DNA of 64,000 nucleotides from JAICQM01 sp963781555 (GCA_963781555.1 CAWAGB010000005.1:173494-237493); one strand, 5' to 3'; numbered from the stretch's first letter, positions 46,001 through 54,739 are shown. The notes: a model not told the origin generated them from the sequence alone. Program-made: numbers and translations.

Positions 46001-46663
46001 TCAGTCGCCGGTCTGGGAGTGGGGCGCCGCCACCGGCTTGGACTCCGGGGAGTCGCGCTGCCGGAGGAAGATCGACAGCACGATCAATGCCCCGACCGCC
46101 AGGAACTCGCTCTGCCAGTTCTGGAGCGACTCGAACCAGAATCGGGAGGTGGTCAGGTATTCCAGCGCCGACACCGCCTGACCACCATGGGCCAGCTGCT
46201 CGGCGCTGTAGTCGCCTGCCCCGGTGATGGCGTGCAGCGCGAACGAGAGGAAGAAGATGCCGAACAGCGCGATCGTCAGCGAGTGCTCGTACAGCGCGAG
46301 GATCAGCCCACCCCGGCGCACCGGCCATGGCAGGTCGCGCCGCCGCTTGTCGACGGTTGAAGGGTCGTCATCGGTCCGTTCGCCGGCATCGGGGTCCTTC
46401 GACTCCGCCGAGCCGCGACTCACCAGGATGGCGGTCAGCAGGACGTAGGCGCCCATCTGGAGGAACTCGCTCTCCCAGTTCTCGAAGACTGCCTCACCGA
46501 AGTTCGGGGTGCCCAGGTACGCCAGCAGACCGATGGCCGCCGCCCCATGGTCCAGCTGCTCGTGGTTGTAGGTATCCCAGCCCACGAACGCCAGACCGAT
46601 CAGCGTGGCGCCGAAGATGGCGAACATCGAGACCGCGAGGCCATGGTCGCGCAGCAGCTTCAT
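46001..46663 (-). CDS. DUF6766-like membrane protein
   Basis: 220 residues from the ATG at 46663. The protein is an internal duplication: the first half has LAVSMFAIFGATLIGLAFVGWDTYN...FGEAVFENWESEFLQMGAYVLLTAILVSRGS, and the second has LTIALFGIFFLSFALHAI...FWFESLQNWQSEFLAVGALIVLSIFLRQR. Each half carries two helices and the F(E/Q)NWxSEFL motif. Function of the family is unknown. The 281 bp upstream of its end toward 45719 hold no gene I can support. Confidence 0.85.
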   Translation of the reverse strand: MKLLRDHGLAVSMFAIFGATLIGLAFVGWDTYNHEQLDHGAAAIGLLAYLGTPNFGEAVFENWESEFLQMGAYVLLTAILVSRGSAESKDPDAGERTDDDPSTVDKRRRDLPWPVRRGGLILALYEHSLTIALFGIFFLSFALHAITGAGDYSAEQLAHGGQAVSALEYLTTSRFWFESLQNWQSEFLAVGALIVLSIFLRQRDSPESKPVAAPHSQTGD

Positions 46664-46716
46664 GGCGGCTCCCCTCGCAAGTCCGCGGCCAGCCGCGGGG
46701 ACGCTGGCTGCCCCGC

Positions 46717-47959
46717 TCAGCGCGTGGGCTGCAGCCAGAACGTGGCGCGCCCGTCTGACTCGCCGACGAGCACGAGACCGGCATCCGTGCGTGCCGCCCC
46801 GCGCACCGTCGTGCCGCGTTGGCCCGGCTCCGCGCCGACCGCCGATGGGGCGAAGGGCAACGTGCTCCATGCCGCGCCATCGGTGGATGCGAACACCTGA
46901 CCGAACCGCTCCACGCGACCTTCGCTGCACGGGTACGAGAAGGTCGTCGGGGCGACCACCACGTCCCCGGCCGCGATCACGTCCCTGATGAGCTCGCGAC
47001 ACTCGAGGTCAGCCTCACGAGCCGCCCTCAGCTCGACGGTGCCGGATTCCGTCCACCGCAGCCCGTCGGCGGAGGTCCATGACGCGGTGGAGGCACCCTG
47101 CCCCGGGCCCATGGCCACCCAACCCGTCCCCAGCGGAGCGACGAAGAGGCTGCCCACCGGCGACACGTCGGCCTCGGACCACGTGCGCCCGTCCGACGAG
47201 GCGAAGGCGGCGGTCTCGTCCGAATCTGCCGAGGGGCGGATGGCGACGGCAACGAACCCCTCCGGCCCGGCGGCGACAGTTGCCCAGAAGCCAAGCGGCG
47301 GCGGCGCGTCAACGCGCTCGAAATCCTCGCCCGGTGAGGCGTGCCACAGCTCTGGAACCTCGCTGGCGGGTCGCACCAGGGCCAGCGCGCCGGCCTCGCC
47401 GACCACGACCTGCTGGATCCCGCCGTCAATCCCCAGGTCGCTCTCGCCCCAGCTGACGCCGTCGTCGCTCGACCACGCCATCAGCCGGTCGTGCATGCCG
47501 TCATCGCCCGGCAGGTTCCCCAGCGCGACGAGCTGCCCGTTGATTTCCACGACTGTGTGGAGGAGCGCGCCCTCGAAAGTGCCAGCGGGGGTCGCGTCCC
47601 GCCACGCGCGACCATCGTCCGAGCGCCAGACACGGCCGTCAGCCGCCTGCGGACCGACCCTGTTCAGGGTCCTGGTGGGAAAGCGCGACTCCCACCGCCA
47701 CGTAGCCCGACGCACTGGCCGTCACGTCGTAGGCCGCCGCCAGGCCGCCATCGGTCGCGAAGCTGGCCACCTCGGTCCACTCGACCGGCACGCCGGGCGT
47801 GGCAGACGGCCCGGCGGGGGTCGTGGCGCCGGTGTCGAGCGATCCGTGGGGTCCCGCGGATCCACTTCCCGATGGCTCGGCCGTGCCGCCCTGCGCGCCG
47901 GAGCACGCCACCAGGCCGATGAGAAGGGCGACCGAAATCACCCACCCGCTATGCCGCAC
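46717..47959 (-). CDS. Beta-propeller lipoprotein (sialidase-like repeats), frame broken
   Basis: The N-terminal frame has a lipoprotein signal, WVISVALLIGLVACSG, with lipobox LVAC, a Gly/Ser/Pro/Thr linker and VPVEWTEVASFATDGGLAAAYDVTASASGYVAVG. A shift near 47670-47690 moves to the second frame, which continues for ~320 residues with recurring blocks such as WRSDDGRAWRDA, AWSSDDGVSWGESD, AFASSDGRTWSEAD, SWTSADGLRWTESG and FASTDGAAWSTLP. These SxDGxxW repeats are Asp-box-like blades of a six- or seven-bladed propeller. It is an outer-face lipoprotein, possibly binding glycans. Confidence 0.78.
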
Positions 47960-47978
47960 GGCGAGGTTGCGGTCCGAG

Positions 47979-48374
47979 CTACATCCCGCCGAAGAACTTG
48001 TTGATGCGGTCTGTGTCGTCGCTGAAGGCCCACCGCTCGGTGACCTTGCCGTCCTTCATGTGATAGATCTCGGCGGTCCGGTACACGAGCGACTGGTCGC
48101 CCAGGGTCGCCGTGGCGGTGACCAGCTGGATGACGTGCTCGTCGTTGCCGACGACGTCATGCGTCTCGGTGGTGATGGTCCCGCCCTCCGGCATGCTCGC
48201 GAAGCGCTCCATGAGCGCCTGCTTGCCGCGGATCGGCTCGTCGCGGCCGATTTCGTGCCAGGCGACGTCGTCGGACAGCTGCTCGAAGGCCGCCGTCATG
48301 TCGCCGCTTTGCTCGGACTTCCGGGCGATCTCGCGGATGAGCGCTGCGTTTGGATGGTCGGCCACTGGTTGCAT
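47979..48374 (-). CDS. SnoaL/NTF2-like small protein
   Basis: 131 residues from the ATG at 48374. The cone-shaped NTF2-like fold is shown by ALIREIARKSEQSGDMTAAFEQLSDDVAWHEIG, GKQALMERFASMP, HVIQLVTATATLGDQSLVYRTAEIYHMKDGKVTERWAFSDD. This is a ketosteroid-isomerase-like polyketide cyclase family with many functions, none assignable here. AGGAG abuts the ATG, so translation may start slightly differently. Confidence 0.82.
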   Translation of the reverse strand: MQPVADHPNAALIREIARKSEQSGDMTAAFEQLSDDVAWHEIGRDEPIRGKQALMERFASMPEGGTITTETHDVVGNDEHVIQLVTATATLGDQSLVYRTAEIYHMKDGKVTERWAFSDDTDRINKFFGGM

Positions 48375-48462
48375 CTCCTGATCTATGGGAGGAGCAGCGT
48401 ATATCCACGAGGGTGCCGTGCATAGGCCCACGCGGCCGTTGGGCCGAACCCCGCGTCCGCCG

Positions 48463-48593
48463 ATGCGCGGTGGCGCATGCAGCAGCCAAGATGAGGCTCG
48501 CCCATGCCGGACCGATGCGCCGGGGCACATCAATGGACCACGACCGGCCGAACATCGGGGACTGCCTGGCCGTTACATGCGCGGGGACGCATG
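48463..48593. repeat. Structured intergenic repeat R1, copy 1
   Basis: 131 bp between the SnoaL-like and ADP-ribosylglycohydrolase genes. Hairpin 1 is ATGCGC-GGTG-GCGCAT (48463-48478). The middle hairpin around 48514 is imperfect. The right part has TGGCCGTTA and hairpin 3, CATGCG...CGCATG (48576-48593). It aligns with copies at 54.6 and 58.0 kb over the same length; this is the most diverged of the three. Confidence 0.75.
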
Positions 48594-49509
48594 GGCGCCC
48601 GCAGGCCCCGAGGCGGTGAGGATCCCCTCCACGATCGTCCTTGCCGCGCAGGCCGTCGAGCCACTCACCGGGGATGCCGGCGACTCCCCAGCGGAGCCCG
48701 GCAAGGCCGCCGGCGATGCACGCGGTGGTATCGGTGTCGTGGCCGAGCCGCACGCAACGCTCGATGGCATCGCGGTACGAGGTCCCCGCCGCGAACGCCT
48801 CCCACGCCGACCAGAAGCTGTCGACCACCCAGCCACCGCCCGGCTTTCGAAGGTTGGACCGATGCGCCAGCAGGCCGCGCAGCACGGCTGCGTCCTCCGG
48901 CCGCGTAGCGTACGCGGCCAGTAGCCGGTCGACGGAGCGGGCGAGCACCGCCTCCGGGTCCTCCTGCGGCCGCTCCAGCAGCCCGCGCACGATGAGCACG
49001 TACAGCGCGCACGCCACCTGGCAGTTGGTGTGGCCGTGGGTCACGCGGCTGGCGAGATGGGCTTGCTCGACCAGCGTCGCGTCGTCCGTTTCGTCGCTTA
49101 CGAGGCCGAGCGGCAGGATGCGCATCAGGCTGCCGTTCCCCTGGTCGCGCTCGCCCGTGCCGCCGGCATCGGTCGCCGTGACACCGGCACGCAGCCGGCT
49201 GAGCGCCGAGGCGGTCGCGCCGCCGATGTCGAACGCCCCGTCGCCGTCGGGGGTGTAGGCCTGCGCATCGGTCCAGGCGAGGGCGCGGCGACCCTGGTCC
49301 TCGGGGTCGAAGCCGACGCTGAGCAGCGAGTCGAGGAGGGAGAGCATGAGCGCGCCGTCGTCGCTCCACGTGCCGGCCGGCTGGCCGTGGGCGCCGTGCC
49401 CGCGCAGCTCGACCACGCGGCCCGGGTCGGGCGCGCTGAACTCGTACGGCACCCCGATCGCGTCGCCGACGAGATGCCCGTATACCGCCGCGCGGACCGC
49501 GTCACTCAT
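48573..49509 (-). CDS. ADP-ribosylglycohydrolase family protein, frame broken near the C-terminus
   Basis: About 310 residues from the ATG at 49509. It contains GHLVGDAIGVPYEF, the metal site AGTWSDDGALMLSLLDSL, GGTGERDQGNGSLMRILPLGL, ASRVTHGHTNCQVACALY and the second metal motif GHDTDTTACIAGGLAGLRWG. These are the DraG/ADP-ribosylglycohydrolase signatures; the family removes ADP-ribose from proteins or splits related conjugates. Close to 48640 an extra base shifts the frame; the alternative frame gives the expected end IVEGILTASG and then runs on to a stop at 48573 inside repeat R1. The start overlaps the zinc-ribbon gene. Confidence 0.85.
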
Positions 49510-49717
49510 CGGTCGCGACCCAGGGCAGGGGAGCGCCGCACGCCCCGCATTCATAGTCCGGTGACTCCTCCCCGATCATGCAGCCGCCGATCGCTAGCTC
49601 CCCGCGCTCCGCCGCCTCCAACGCCTCGGTCGTCGGGTAGCCGTACAGGACGCGCAGCGGGGCAGAGGCGCCACACCGTGGACAGGGCGGGAGCGGTGTG
49701 GTGGGTGGCTTGATCAC
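49502..49717 (-). CDS. Small double zinc-ribbon protein
   Basis: 71 residues from a GTG at 49717. Two Cys pairs, CPRCG and CGACG, flank LRVLYGYPTTEALEAAERGELAIGGCMIGEESPDYE, which is the layout of a treble-clef/zinc-ribbon. Proteins with CPxCG...YGxP...GG....D...CxxCG are common small actinobacterial and Chloroflexota proteins of unknown function. It overlaps the next gene by 8 bp. Confidence 0.75.
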   Translation of the reverse strand: MIKPPTTPLPPCPRCGASAPLRVLYGYPTTEALEAAERGELAIGGCMIGEESPDYECGACGAPLPWVATDE

Positions 49718-49832
49718 GTGGCCATCATGCCCAGGTCTGCGTGACAGCTCGCGTGTCGCGCCGAAGGCGCATCGGTCGGGTGAGGACAGGGCATGATGTG
49801 GCCGCCCAACGCCATCCCAACAGAGGTACTCC

Positions 49833-49991
49833 ATGGGACTCCGATCCATCCTGCTCATTGCGGCGGTCATCTGCTTCGTCCTCGCCGCCATCGGCACATC
49901 GCTGGGGAGCATCGCCCTGGTGCCGCTCGGCCTCGCCTTCTTCGCCGGCGCGTTCCTGGTCGGCGAAGGCGGTCTCAAGATCGGGCGCTGA
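49833..49991 (+). CDS. Small two-helix membrane protein (52 residues)
   Basis: A 52-residue frame from ATG to TGA: LRSILLIAAVICFVLAAIG then SIALVPLGLAFFAGAFLVG, ending GGLKIGR. Two membrane helices with a glycine turn. It lies just before the GYF/TM2 gene on the same strand (26 bp), so co-transcription is likely. This pattern, a hydrophobic pair near 50 residues, is seen in many hypothetical membrane proteins. Confidence 0.65.
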   Translation: MGLRSILLIAAVICFVLAAIGTSLGSIALVPLGLAFFAGAFLVGEGGLKIGR

Positions 49992-50017
49992 GGCGAAACA
50001 CCACAAGGGGAGAGGTC

Positions 50018-50407
50018 ATGACCGCTACTCCGGGCATCGGCCCGAACGACATGTTCACCGTCCAGCGCATGGGCGCCGAGGACGGCCCGTACCCCTTCAG
50101 CACGCTCCAGGCGCAGGTGCGGGAGGGCCTGATCAAGACCTCCACCATGGTGCGCCGTGGTGACAGCGCTTTCTTCCCGGCGGGCGAGATCCCCGGCCTC
50201 TTCTCCCAGAAGGAATGGATGGTCGCGCTCCTGCTCTCCCTCCTCCTTGGCTACTTCGGGGTCGACCGCTTCTACCTCGGCCAGATCGGCCTGGGGATTC
50301 TGAAGCTGGTGACGATCGGCGGGCTGGGGATCTGGTGGATGATCGACGTGGTGATGATCGCGACCGGGAGCCTGCGGGATTCCGAGGGCCTGCCGCTGCG
50401 CCGGTAG
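50018..50407 (+). CDS. GYF-like and TM2 domain membrane protein
   Basis: 129 residues from an ATG at 50018, with AAGGGGAGAGG upstream. Residues ~10-63 are a GYF_2-like domain (MFTVQRMGAEDGPYPFSTLQAQVREGLIKTSTMVRRGD). Residues ~68-120 are a TM2 domain with two helices and the motif LGYFGVDRFYLGQIGLGILKLVTIGGLGIWWMIDV. TM2 proteins are widespread and poorly understood; the GYF part suggests binding of proline-rich partners. Confidence 0.9.
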   Translation: MTATPGIGPNDMFTVQRMGAEDGPYPFSTLQAQVREGLIKTSTMVRRGDSAFFPAGEIPGLFSQKEWMVALLLSLLLGYFGVDRFYLGQIGLGILKLVTIGGLGIWWMIDVVMIATGSLRDSEGLPLRR

Positions 50408-50426
50408 GTGCGTCGGCGGCCGCGCC

Positions 50427-50563
50427 GGTTTTCCCTGGAGCGGTTCTAACGGCGAACGAGAGCCAGACCGATGGCCGGATTGTTCCGCCAGGTGACCGCA
50501 GCGGAGACCGAACGGGTCCGATCCGGCGGTTGGACCTCCGTAACGGTCACTGGAGGGAACATC
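50427..50563 (+). repeat. Gene-proximal repeat R2, copy A
   Basis: 137 bp ending 60 bp before the next gene. It begins GGTTTTCCCTGGAGCGGTTC and continues TAACGGCGAACG; it ends TAACGGTCACTGGAGGGAAC. Copy B at 51.1 kb matches over the first ~32 bases with one mismatch and over the last ~20, with more divergence between. Confidence 0.75.
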
Positions 50564-50622
50564 TGCCGCGCCCCGCCCGCCCCGCCCCCGGCCCCCGCGA
50601 CTCCCATCGGTAGAGTGTCCCC

Positions 50623-51099
50623 ATGCCTGACGCACACGACTTCGACTTCGAGTTCGGGACCTGGTCCACGGAGCTCCGGCTGCTGCCCGCGCCACTCACC
50701 GGGTCCACCCAGTGGATCGAGGGGCGTGGCACGACGCTGGTCCACCCGATCTGGGACGGCCGCGCCAACCTCGTCGAGCTGACCGCGGACATGCCGATCG
50801 GTCGAGTCGAGGCGCTCTCGCTCCGCCTCTTCGACGCAGCCACGGGGCAGTGGAGCATCAACGTCGCGACGGCACGCGCCGGCGCGATGAGCCCGCCGCT
50901 GATCGGCGCCATGAACGACGGGCGCGGCGAGTTCCTGGGCCACGAGACGATGGACGGCCGCGATGTGGTGGTCCGCTTCCTCATCGCGTACGACGGCGGG
51001 GACACGATCCACTTTGAGCAGGCGTTCTCGGTGGACGCCGGCGCGACCTGGGAGACGAACCTCGTCGCCACCGACACACGGGTCCCGGACGAGGACTGA
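50623..51099 (+). CDS. Conserved hypothetical protein, beta-barrel-like (DUF1579-like pattern)
   Basis: 158 residues with the pattern FDFEFGTWSTELRLLP, STQWIEGRGTTLVHPIWDGRANLVEL, LRLFDAATGQWSINVA, GRGEFLGHETMDGRDVVVRFLI and FEQAFSVDAGATWETNLV. The FxFGxW entry and the recurring beta-strand units resemble lipocalin-like DUF1579 proteins. Cytoplasmic, no signal. Function unknown. It sits between repeat R2 copies A and B. Confidence 0.75.
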   Translation: MPDAHDFDFEFGTWSTELRLLPAPLTGSTQWIEGRGTTLVHPIWDGRANLVELTADMPIGRVEALSLRLFDAATGQWSINVATARAGAMSPPLIGAMNDGRGEFLGHETMDGRDVVVRFLIAYDGGDTIHFEQAFSVDAGATWETNLVATDTRVPDED

Positions 51100-51123
51100 C
51101 CCCACCCTGCCCCGGGCTCCCCG

Positions 51124-51247
51124 GGTTTTCCCCGGAGCGGTTCTAACGGCGAACGCAGAGCCGTCCCAACGGTCGGAACATTCCGCTAGCTGACCATCGC
51201 GGCCACCGAGCCCCCGCGGATCGTCGCTACGGTCACTGGACGGAACA
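51124..51247 (+). repeat. Gene-proximal repeat R2, copy B
   Basis: 124 bp ending 32 bp before the LigD-type gene. It begins GGTTTTCCCCGGAGCGGTTC, then TAACGGCGAACG, and ends CTACGGTCACTGGACGGAAC. It includes the palindrome CGGAACATTCCG at 51175-51186; copy A has a related but broken GGATTGTTCCG there. Confidence 0.75.
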
Positions 51248-51278
51248 CGCGCGCGGAACCGCCGACTAGACTCGACCG

Positions 51279-52196
51279 ATGCCGCAGACCGTCTCCCACC
51301 CCGAGCGCGTGATCTTCGAGGAGGCCGGGGTGACGAAGGGCGACGTCGTGGCGCACTACGAGCGGGTCGCGCCGCGGATGCTCGAGTTCATGGCCGGCCG
51401 GCCGCTCACCGTGCAGCGCTTTCCGCGGGGGATCGGTGCGCCGGGGTTCATGCAGAAGAACGTGGCCGACCACTACCCGGAGAGCATCGGTCGATACAAG
51501 GTCCCCAAGCAGGACGGCGGCACGACGGTCTACCCGGTGGTCCACCAGGCCGATGACGTGGCCTACCTCGCCAACCAGGGCACCATCACCTTCCACATGT
51601 GGCTGTCCGGGACCGATGCGCCGGAGCGCCCCGACTGGCTCGTCCTCGACCTCGACCCGGAGGCCGGTGATGCCGATGGTGCGCGCCACGCCACCGCCCG
51701 GGTCCACGACCTGCTCGCCGAGTTCGGGGTCGATGCGTTCGCCGTGGCCACCGGCTCCAAGGGCTTCCATGTCTGGGTACCGATCGGCGGCAAGCTCCAT
51801 TACGAGGAGGCCGCTACCGTCGCCCGCGCGCTCGCCGAGCTGGCTGCCATCCGCGACCCGGAGCGGCTCACCGTCGAGTTCCTGAAGAAGGACCGCCGCG
51901 GCCGCGTCTTCGTGGACTGGCTGCGCAATGCGCCGGGGGCCACGGTGGTCGTGCCGTTCTCGCTGCGGCCCACGCCGCTCGCCTCGGTCGCCGTGCCCAT
52001 CACCTGGGACGAGCTCGCCACCGCCGACCCCGACGGCTGGCACCTTGGCGACATCGACGACCGGCTGGGGATCGCCACGGACCTCAAGCCGCAGCGGCTT
52101 CCCGTGGACAAGATCGTGGCTGCAGCGCGTGAGGCGGGAGCGGACCTGGAGACCACCGTGGACCGATTCGGCCGCCGCACGCCCCGCGGCGGCTGA
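51279..52196 (+). CDS. LigD-type polymerase domain protein (archaeo-eukaryotic primase family)
   Basis: 305 residues forming only the polymerase module of bacterial DNA ligase D: VIFEEAGVTKGDVVAHYERVAPRML, QRFPRGIGAPGFMQKNVADHYP, the catalytic Asp pair in LVLDLDPEAGD, SKGFHVWVPI, LTVEFLKKDRRGRVFVDWLRNAPGATVVVPFSLR, and the third Asp in VFVDW. In non-homologous end joining this module fills gaps at DNA ends using ribonucleotides. No ligase or nuclease domain is attached and no Ku gene is in the window, so partners would be encoded elsewhere. Confidence 0.93.
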   Translation: MPQTVSHPERVIFEEAGVTKGDVVAHYERVAPRMLEFMAGRPLTVQRFPRGIGAPGFMQKNVADHYPESIGRYKVPKQDGGTTVYPVVHQADDVAYLANQGTITFHMWLSGTDAPERPDWLVLDLDPEAGDADGARHATARVHDLLAEFGVDAFAVATGSKGFHVWVPIGGKLHYEEAATVARALAELAAIRDPERLTVEFLKKDRRGRVFVDWLRNAPGATVVVPFSLRPTPLASVAVPITWDELATADPDGWHLGDIDDRLGIATDLKPQRLPVDKIVAAAREAGADLETTVDRFGRRTPRGG

Positions 52197-52249
52197 CGCT
52201 CAATCCCGGGGAAGCAGGGCTGGTCGAGTGTGCTAGCATTGCACACGCG

Positions 52250-52501
52250 ATGGCACACTCCGACCTCGTCCGGACCAATGTGACGCTCCCAGCCGACCTT
52301 CTCGACCAGGTCGATCGGCTGGCGGGGCAGCGCGGCCGCAGCCGATACGTCGCCGAGGCTGTCGCGCAACGGGTGCGACGCGACGCCCTGGGGGCGGCGA
52401 TCCGCGAGACCGCCGGTGCGATGCGCGGCCAGCCCGGCGCCATGACGCCCACCGAGGTCGTCGCCTTCGTCGACGAGCTGCGCCGCGACGACTCCGCGTA
52501 G
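52250..52501 (+). CDS. vapB: VapB-like antitoxin, ribbon-helix-helix type
   Basis: 83 residues. The N-terminus DLVRTNVTLPADLLDQVDRLAGQRGRSRYVAEAV is a ribbon-helix-helix (CopG/MetJ-like) DNA-binding domain. The C-terminal part (RETAGAMRGQPGAMTPTEVVAFVDELR) would bind the toxin. It is followed after 9 bp by the PIN toxin gene. Confidence 0.9.
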   Translation: MAHSDLVRTNVTLPADLLDQVDRLAGQRGRSRYVAEAVAQRVRRDALGAAIRETAGAMRGQPGAMTPTEVVAFVDELRRDDSA

Positions 52502-52510
52502 GGCGGAACC

Positions 52511-52891
52511 GTGCGCTACCTGCTCGACACGACGCTCCTCATCGACCACGCCAACGGCCACGAGCCGGCGACCACCCTCCTCCGCCGCCTGTACGAGCAG
52601 GGCGCGGAGCTCTTCACCTGCGAGGTGGTCGTCTGCGAGGCGATGTCCGGCGGGACCGATGACCAGCGCGCCATCCTGGCCCGCCTCATCGAGCCGCTCG
52701 AGTACGTGGCCACGGATCCCGCCTCTGCCCGAGCCGCCGGCGAGGCACGTCGCATCCGCCGCGATGCCGGCGGTCGGCTGGGGCTGGGTGACGCGTTGAT
52801 CGCCGCCGTTGCCGGGGAGCTGGGAGCCACCATCGTGACCCGCAACCGCCCCGACTTCGAGCGCCAGGGCGCATCGGTCCTGGCCTACTGA
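52511..52891 (+). CDS. vapC: VapC-like PIN-domain ribonuclease toxin
   Basis: 126 residues from a GTG at 52511. The PIN-domain acidic residues are in place: Asp6 in YLLDTTLLID, Glu43 in VVVCEAMSG, Asp94 in LGLGDALIAA and Asp115 in TRNRPDFE. VapC toxins cleave tRNA or rRNA. With the upstream ribbon-helix-helix antitoxin it forms a complete type II toxin-antitoxin pair, normally auto-repressed by the VapBC complex. Confidence 0.93.
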   Translation: MRYLLDTTLLIDHANGHEPATTLLRRLYEQGAELFTCEVVVCEAMSGGTDDQRAILARLIEPLEYVATDPASARAAGEARRIRRDAGGRLGLGDALIAAVAGELGATIVTRNRPDFERQGASVLAY

Positions 52892-53032
52892 CGTCCGTAC
52901 TTCTACGGATGCGCGACGCCGCTGAACCTGCTTTGCTGCCGGGCCACGAGTGGACGGCACGCCACCCCGGCCGGTCGTAAGCTCACCCGCACCCGCCGCT
53001 CCTACCGACGCGGCGACAAGAGGGGAACGCCC

Positions 53033-54024
53033 TTGCATTCGCTTTCGCTGATCATCCGTCGCCTCGCGACATCGGCCTTGCTCGCGCTGACCGTGTTCGC
53101 CACCTCGGCTCACGCGGTGGCTGCCGCGGATGCGCCCAACAGCTGCGCGGCGGCCACCACGGCGAGTCCCATCAACACCTGGCTGCGCGGTGACATCAGC
53201 AGCGGTACGGATACCGATTGGTATCGGTTCCAGAAGGCCTCGACCAACTTCTCGCTCATCACCCTGGGTGCGTTGCCGAAGGACTACCGCCTGGACCTGT
53301 ACAACAGCTCGTGCACGCGGCTGACCGGGTCGAACCGGCCGGGGTTCGAGTTCGAGGAGATCTACCGCCAGCTCGCAGTGGGGACGTACTTCGCGCGGGT
53401 GGCCCCGGCGACGCCATCGGCCTACAGCACGCGCCAGTACGCGCTCCGGCTGCGGACCTTGCCGACCGGGGTCTTCATCGTCTCGTCGGCGCCCGCCTAC
53501 ATGGACAACAACGACTACCTGTTCATCCCCGGCGAAGTGCTCAACAACACGGGCACGGCGCAGCAGTCGGTGAAGATCACCGCGACTTACTACAACAGCG
53601 CCAACGTGGTCATCAAGACCGATTTCACGAACCCCATGGCCGGTGACCTGTCATCCCGGGGTCGCAGCCCGTTCGTGGTCGGCACGGAAGCGCCAATCGG
53701 CTATCACCACTACACGCTGAAAGTCACGAGCACCTCCCTGGCGACCGCGCCGGTGGGGAACCTCGTCGTCAGCGGCATGCGCCGTACACCGCGGAGCTGT
53801 ATCGGTACTACCCCGGCGAGGTCACCAACGGGAATGCGTTCGCCGTGCACAACGCGCACCTCAGCCTGACCCTCTACAACGCGTGGGGCTATGTGCTGGC
53901 AGCCAGCCACGTCTTCGCGGACCCATCCGACCTGGCGCCCGGGCAGAGCGCTCCCTTCGAGGTCGTATCGGACCACTTCGCGGGTGCCAACCGACACGCG
54001 CTCGTGGCCGACGCCACGCGCTGA
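53033..54024 (+). CDS. Secreted protein with prepeptidase-like region, frame broken
   Basis: Starts at a TTG at 53033 with GAGGGGAACG before it. The signal peptide (RRLATSALLALTVFATSAHAVAA) precedes NSCAAATTASPINTWLRGDISSGTDTDWYRFQ, a pattern typical of bacterial pre-peptidase C-terminal (PPC) domains. A second, Ig-like part has FIPGEVLNNTGTAQQSVKITATYYNSANVVI. The frame breaks near 53780 and continues as YYPGEVTNGNAFAVHNAHLSLTLYNAWGYVLAAS to a stop at 54022. Exported; no catalytic domain is attached. Confidence 0.72.
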
Positions 54025-54233
54025 CGCCGGTCCGTGCCGGTGGCCCGGTGCGTCGAAGCACCGCCTCCATGGCGGAGCTCGACGCGGTGCGCGCCCGCAC
54101 CACCGGTGTAGCGGGCCGGATTGTGCGGTGCGGTGCGCTGCGCTACAACCATCTGACACGGCGGATCTTCTGTCCCGCCCGCCTCCCCGCTGCCCGGCGG
54201 CCCACGGTGCACCCGCCCCGAGCTTGGAGGAAC

Positions 54234-54560
54234 ATGATGAAGTCGAGAGTTCTCACCATCCTGGCGGCGGTGACGCTGCTCTCCGTCCTGACGACCACGG
54301 CCGTCCTGGCGGGCGAGATCACCGGCAACGGCCAGCTCAAGGACGTCCACGGCCGCTCCGACTGCGCGTACTCCGGGCAGGAAGACCTCCAGTGGTATTA
54401 CGACGACGGCGATACGATGCCGAAGCCGGTTGCCACCCGCGGCGATCCTGGCCATTCCCAGTCGTGGGGCCAGGCGAAGCCGATCTGGAACGTCCTCATC
54501 GGCCTGGGGCTCCATCCGGGGCAGGCCTGCAACCCGACGCGGGCAAGCGGCGGGCACTGA
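54234..54560 (+). CDS. Small secreted protein, unknown function
   Basis: 108 residues from an ATG at 54234; the ATG at 54237 has better spacing from GGAGG. The signal peptide VLTILAAVTLLSVLTTTAVLAG is cleaved to leave ~80 residues. There are two cysteines (RSDCAYSGQEDLQWYYDDGD and HPGQACNPT), and the mature part is rich in polar and aromatic residues. No family recognised. A GC hairpin follows at 54579. Confidence 0.7.
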   Translation: MMKSRVLTILAAVTLLSVLTTTAVLAGEITGNGQLKDVHGRSDCAYSGQEDLQWYYDDGDTMPKPVATRGDPGHSQSWGQAKPIWNVLIGLGLHPGQACNPTRASGGH

Positions 54561-54578
54561 CACCCTGACCGATGCGCT

Positions 54579-54601
54579 CCGCGGTGGTCCGTCCACCGCG
54601 G
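54579..54601 (+). terminator. GC-rich hairpin after the small secreted protein
   Basis: Perfect arms CCGCGGTGG and CCACCGCGG with a 5-nt loop, 18 bp after the stop. No T-run. A GACCGATG octamer lies just upstream at 54567. Confidence 0.5.
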
Positions 54602-54609
54602 GGCGTCGG

Positions 54610-54739
54610 CATGCGCCGCGACGCATGAACGGCCAACATCGGGCTCCCGCGTGGCTGACCGATGCGCCGCCGCGCATGAACGGCGATCCCAGGACCGAAA
54701 TGGGCGGCTCCGTGGCCGTTACATGCGCCCCCGCGCATG
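54610..54739. repeat. Structured intergenic repeat R1, copy 2
   Basis: 130 bp with three short hairpins: CATGCG-CCGCGA-CGCATG (54610-54627), ATGCGC-CGCC-GCGCAT (54662-54677) and CATGCGC-CCCC-GCGCATG (54722-54739). AACGGCCA directly after hairpin 1 pairs with TGGCCGTT directly before hairpin 3. The 395-bp gap (54561-54955) otherwise holds a GC hairpin and no supportable gene. Confidence 0.8.
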
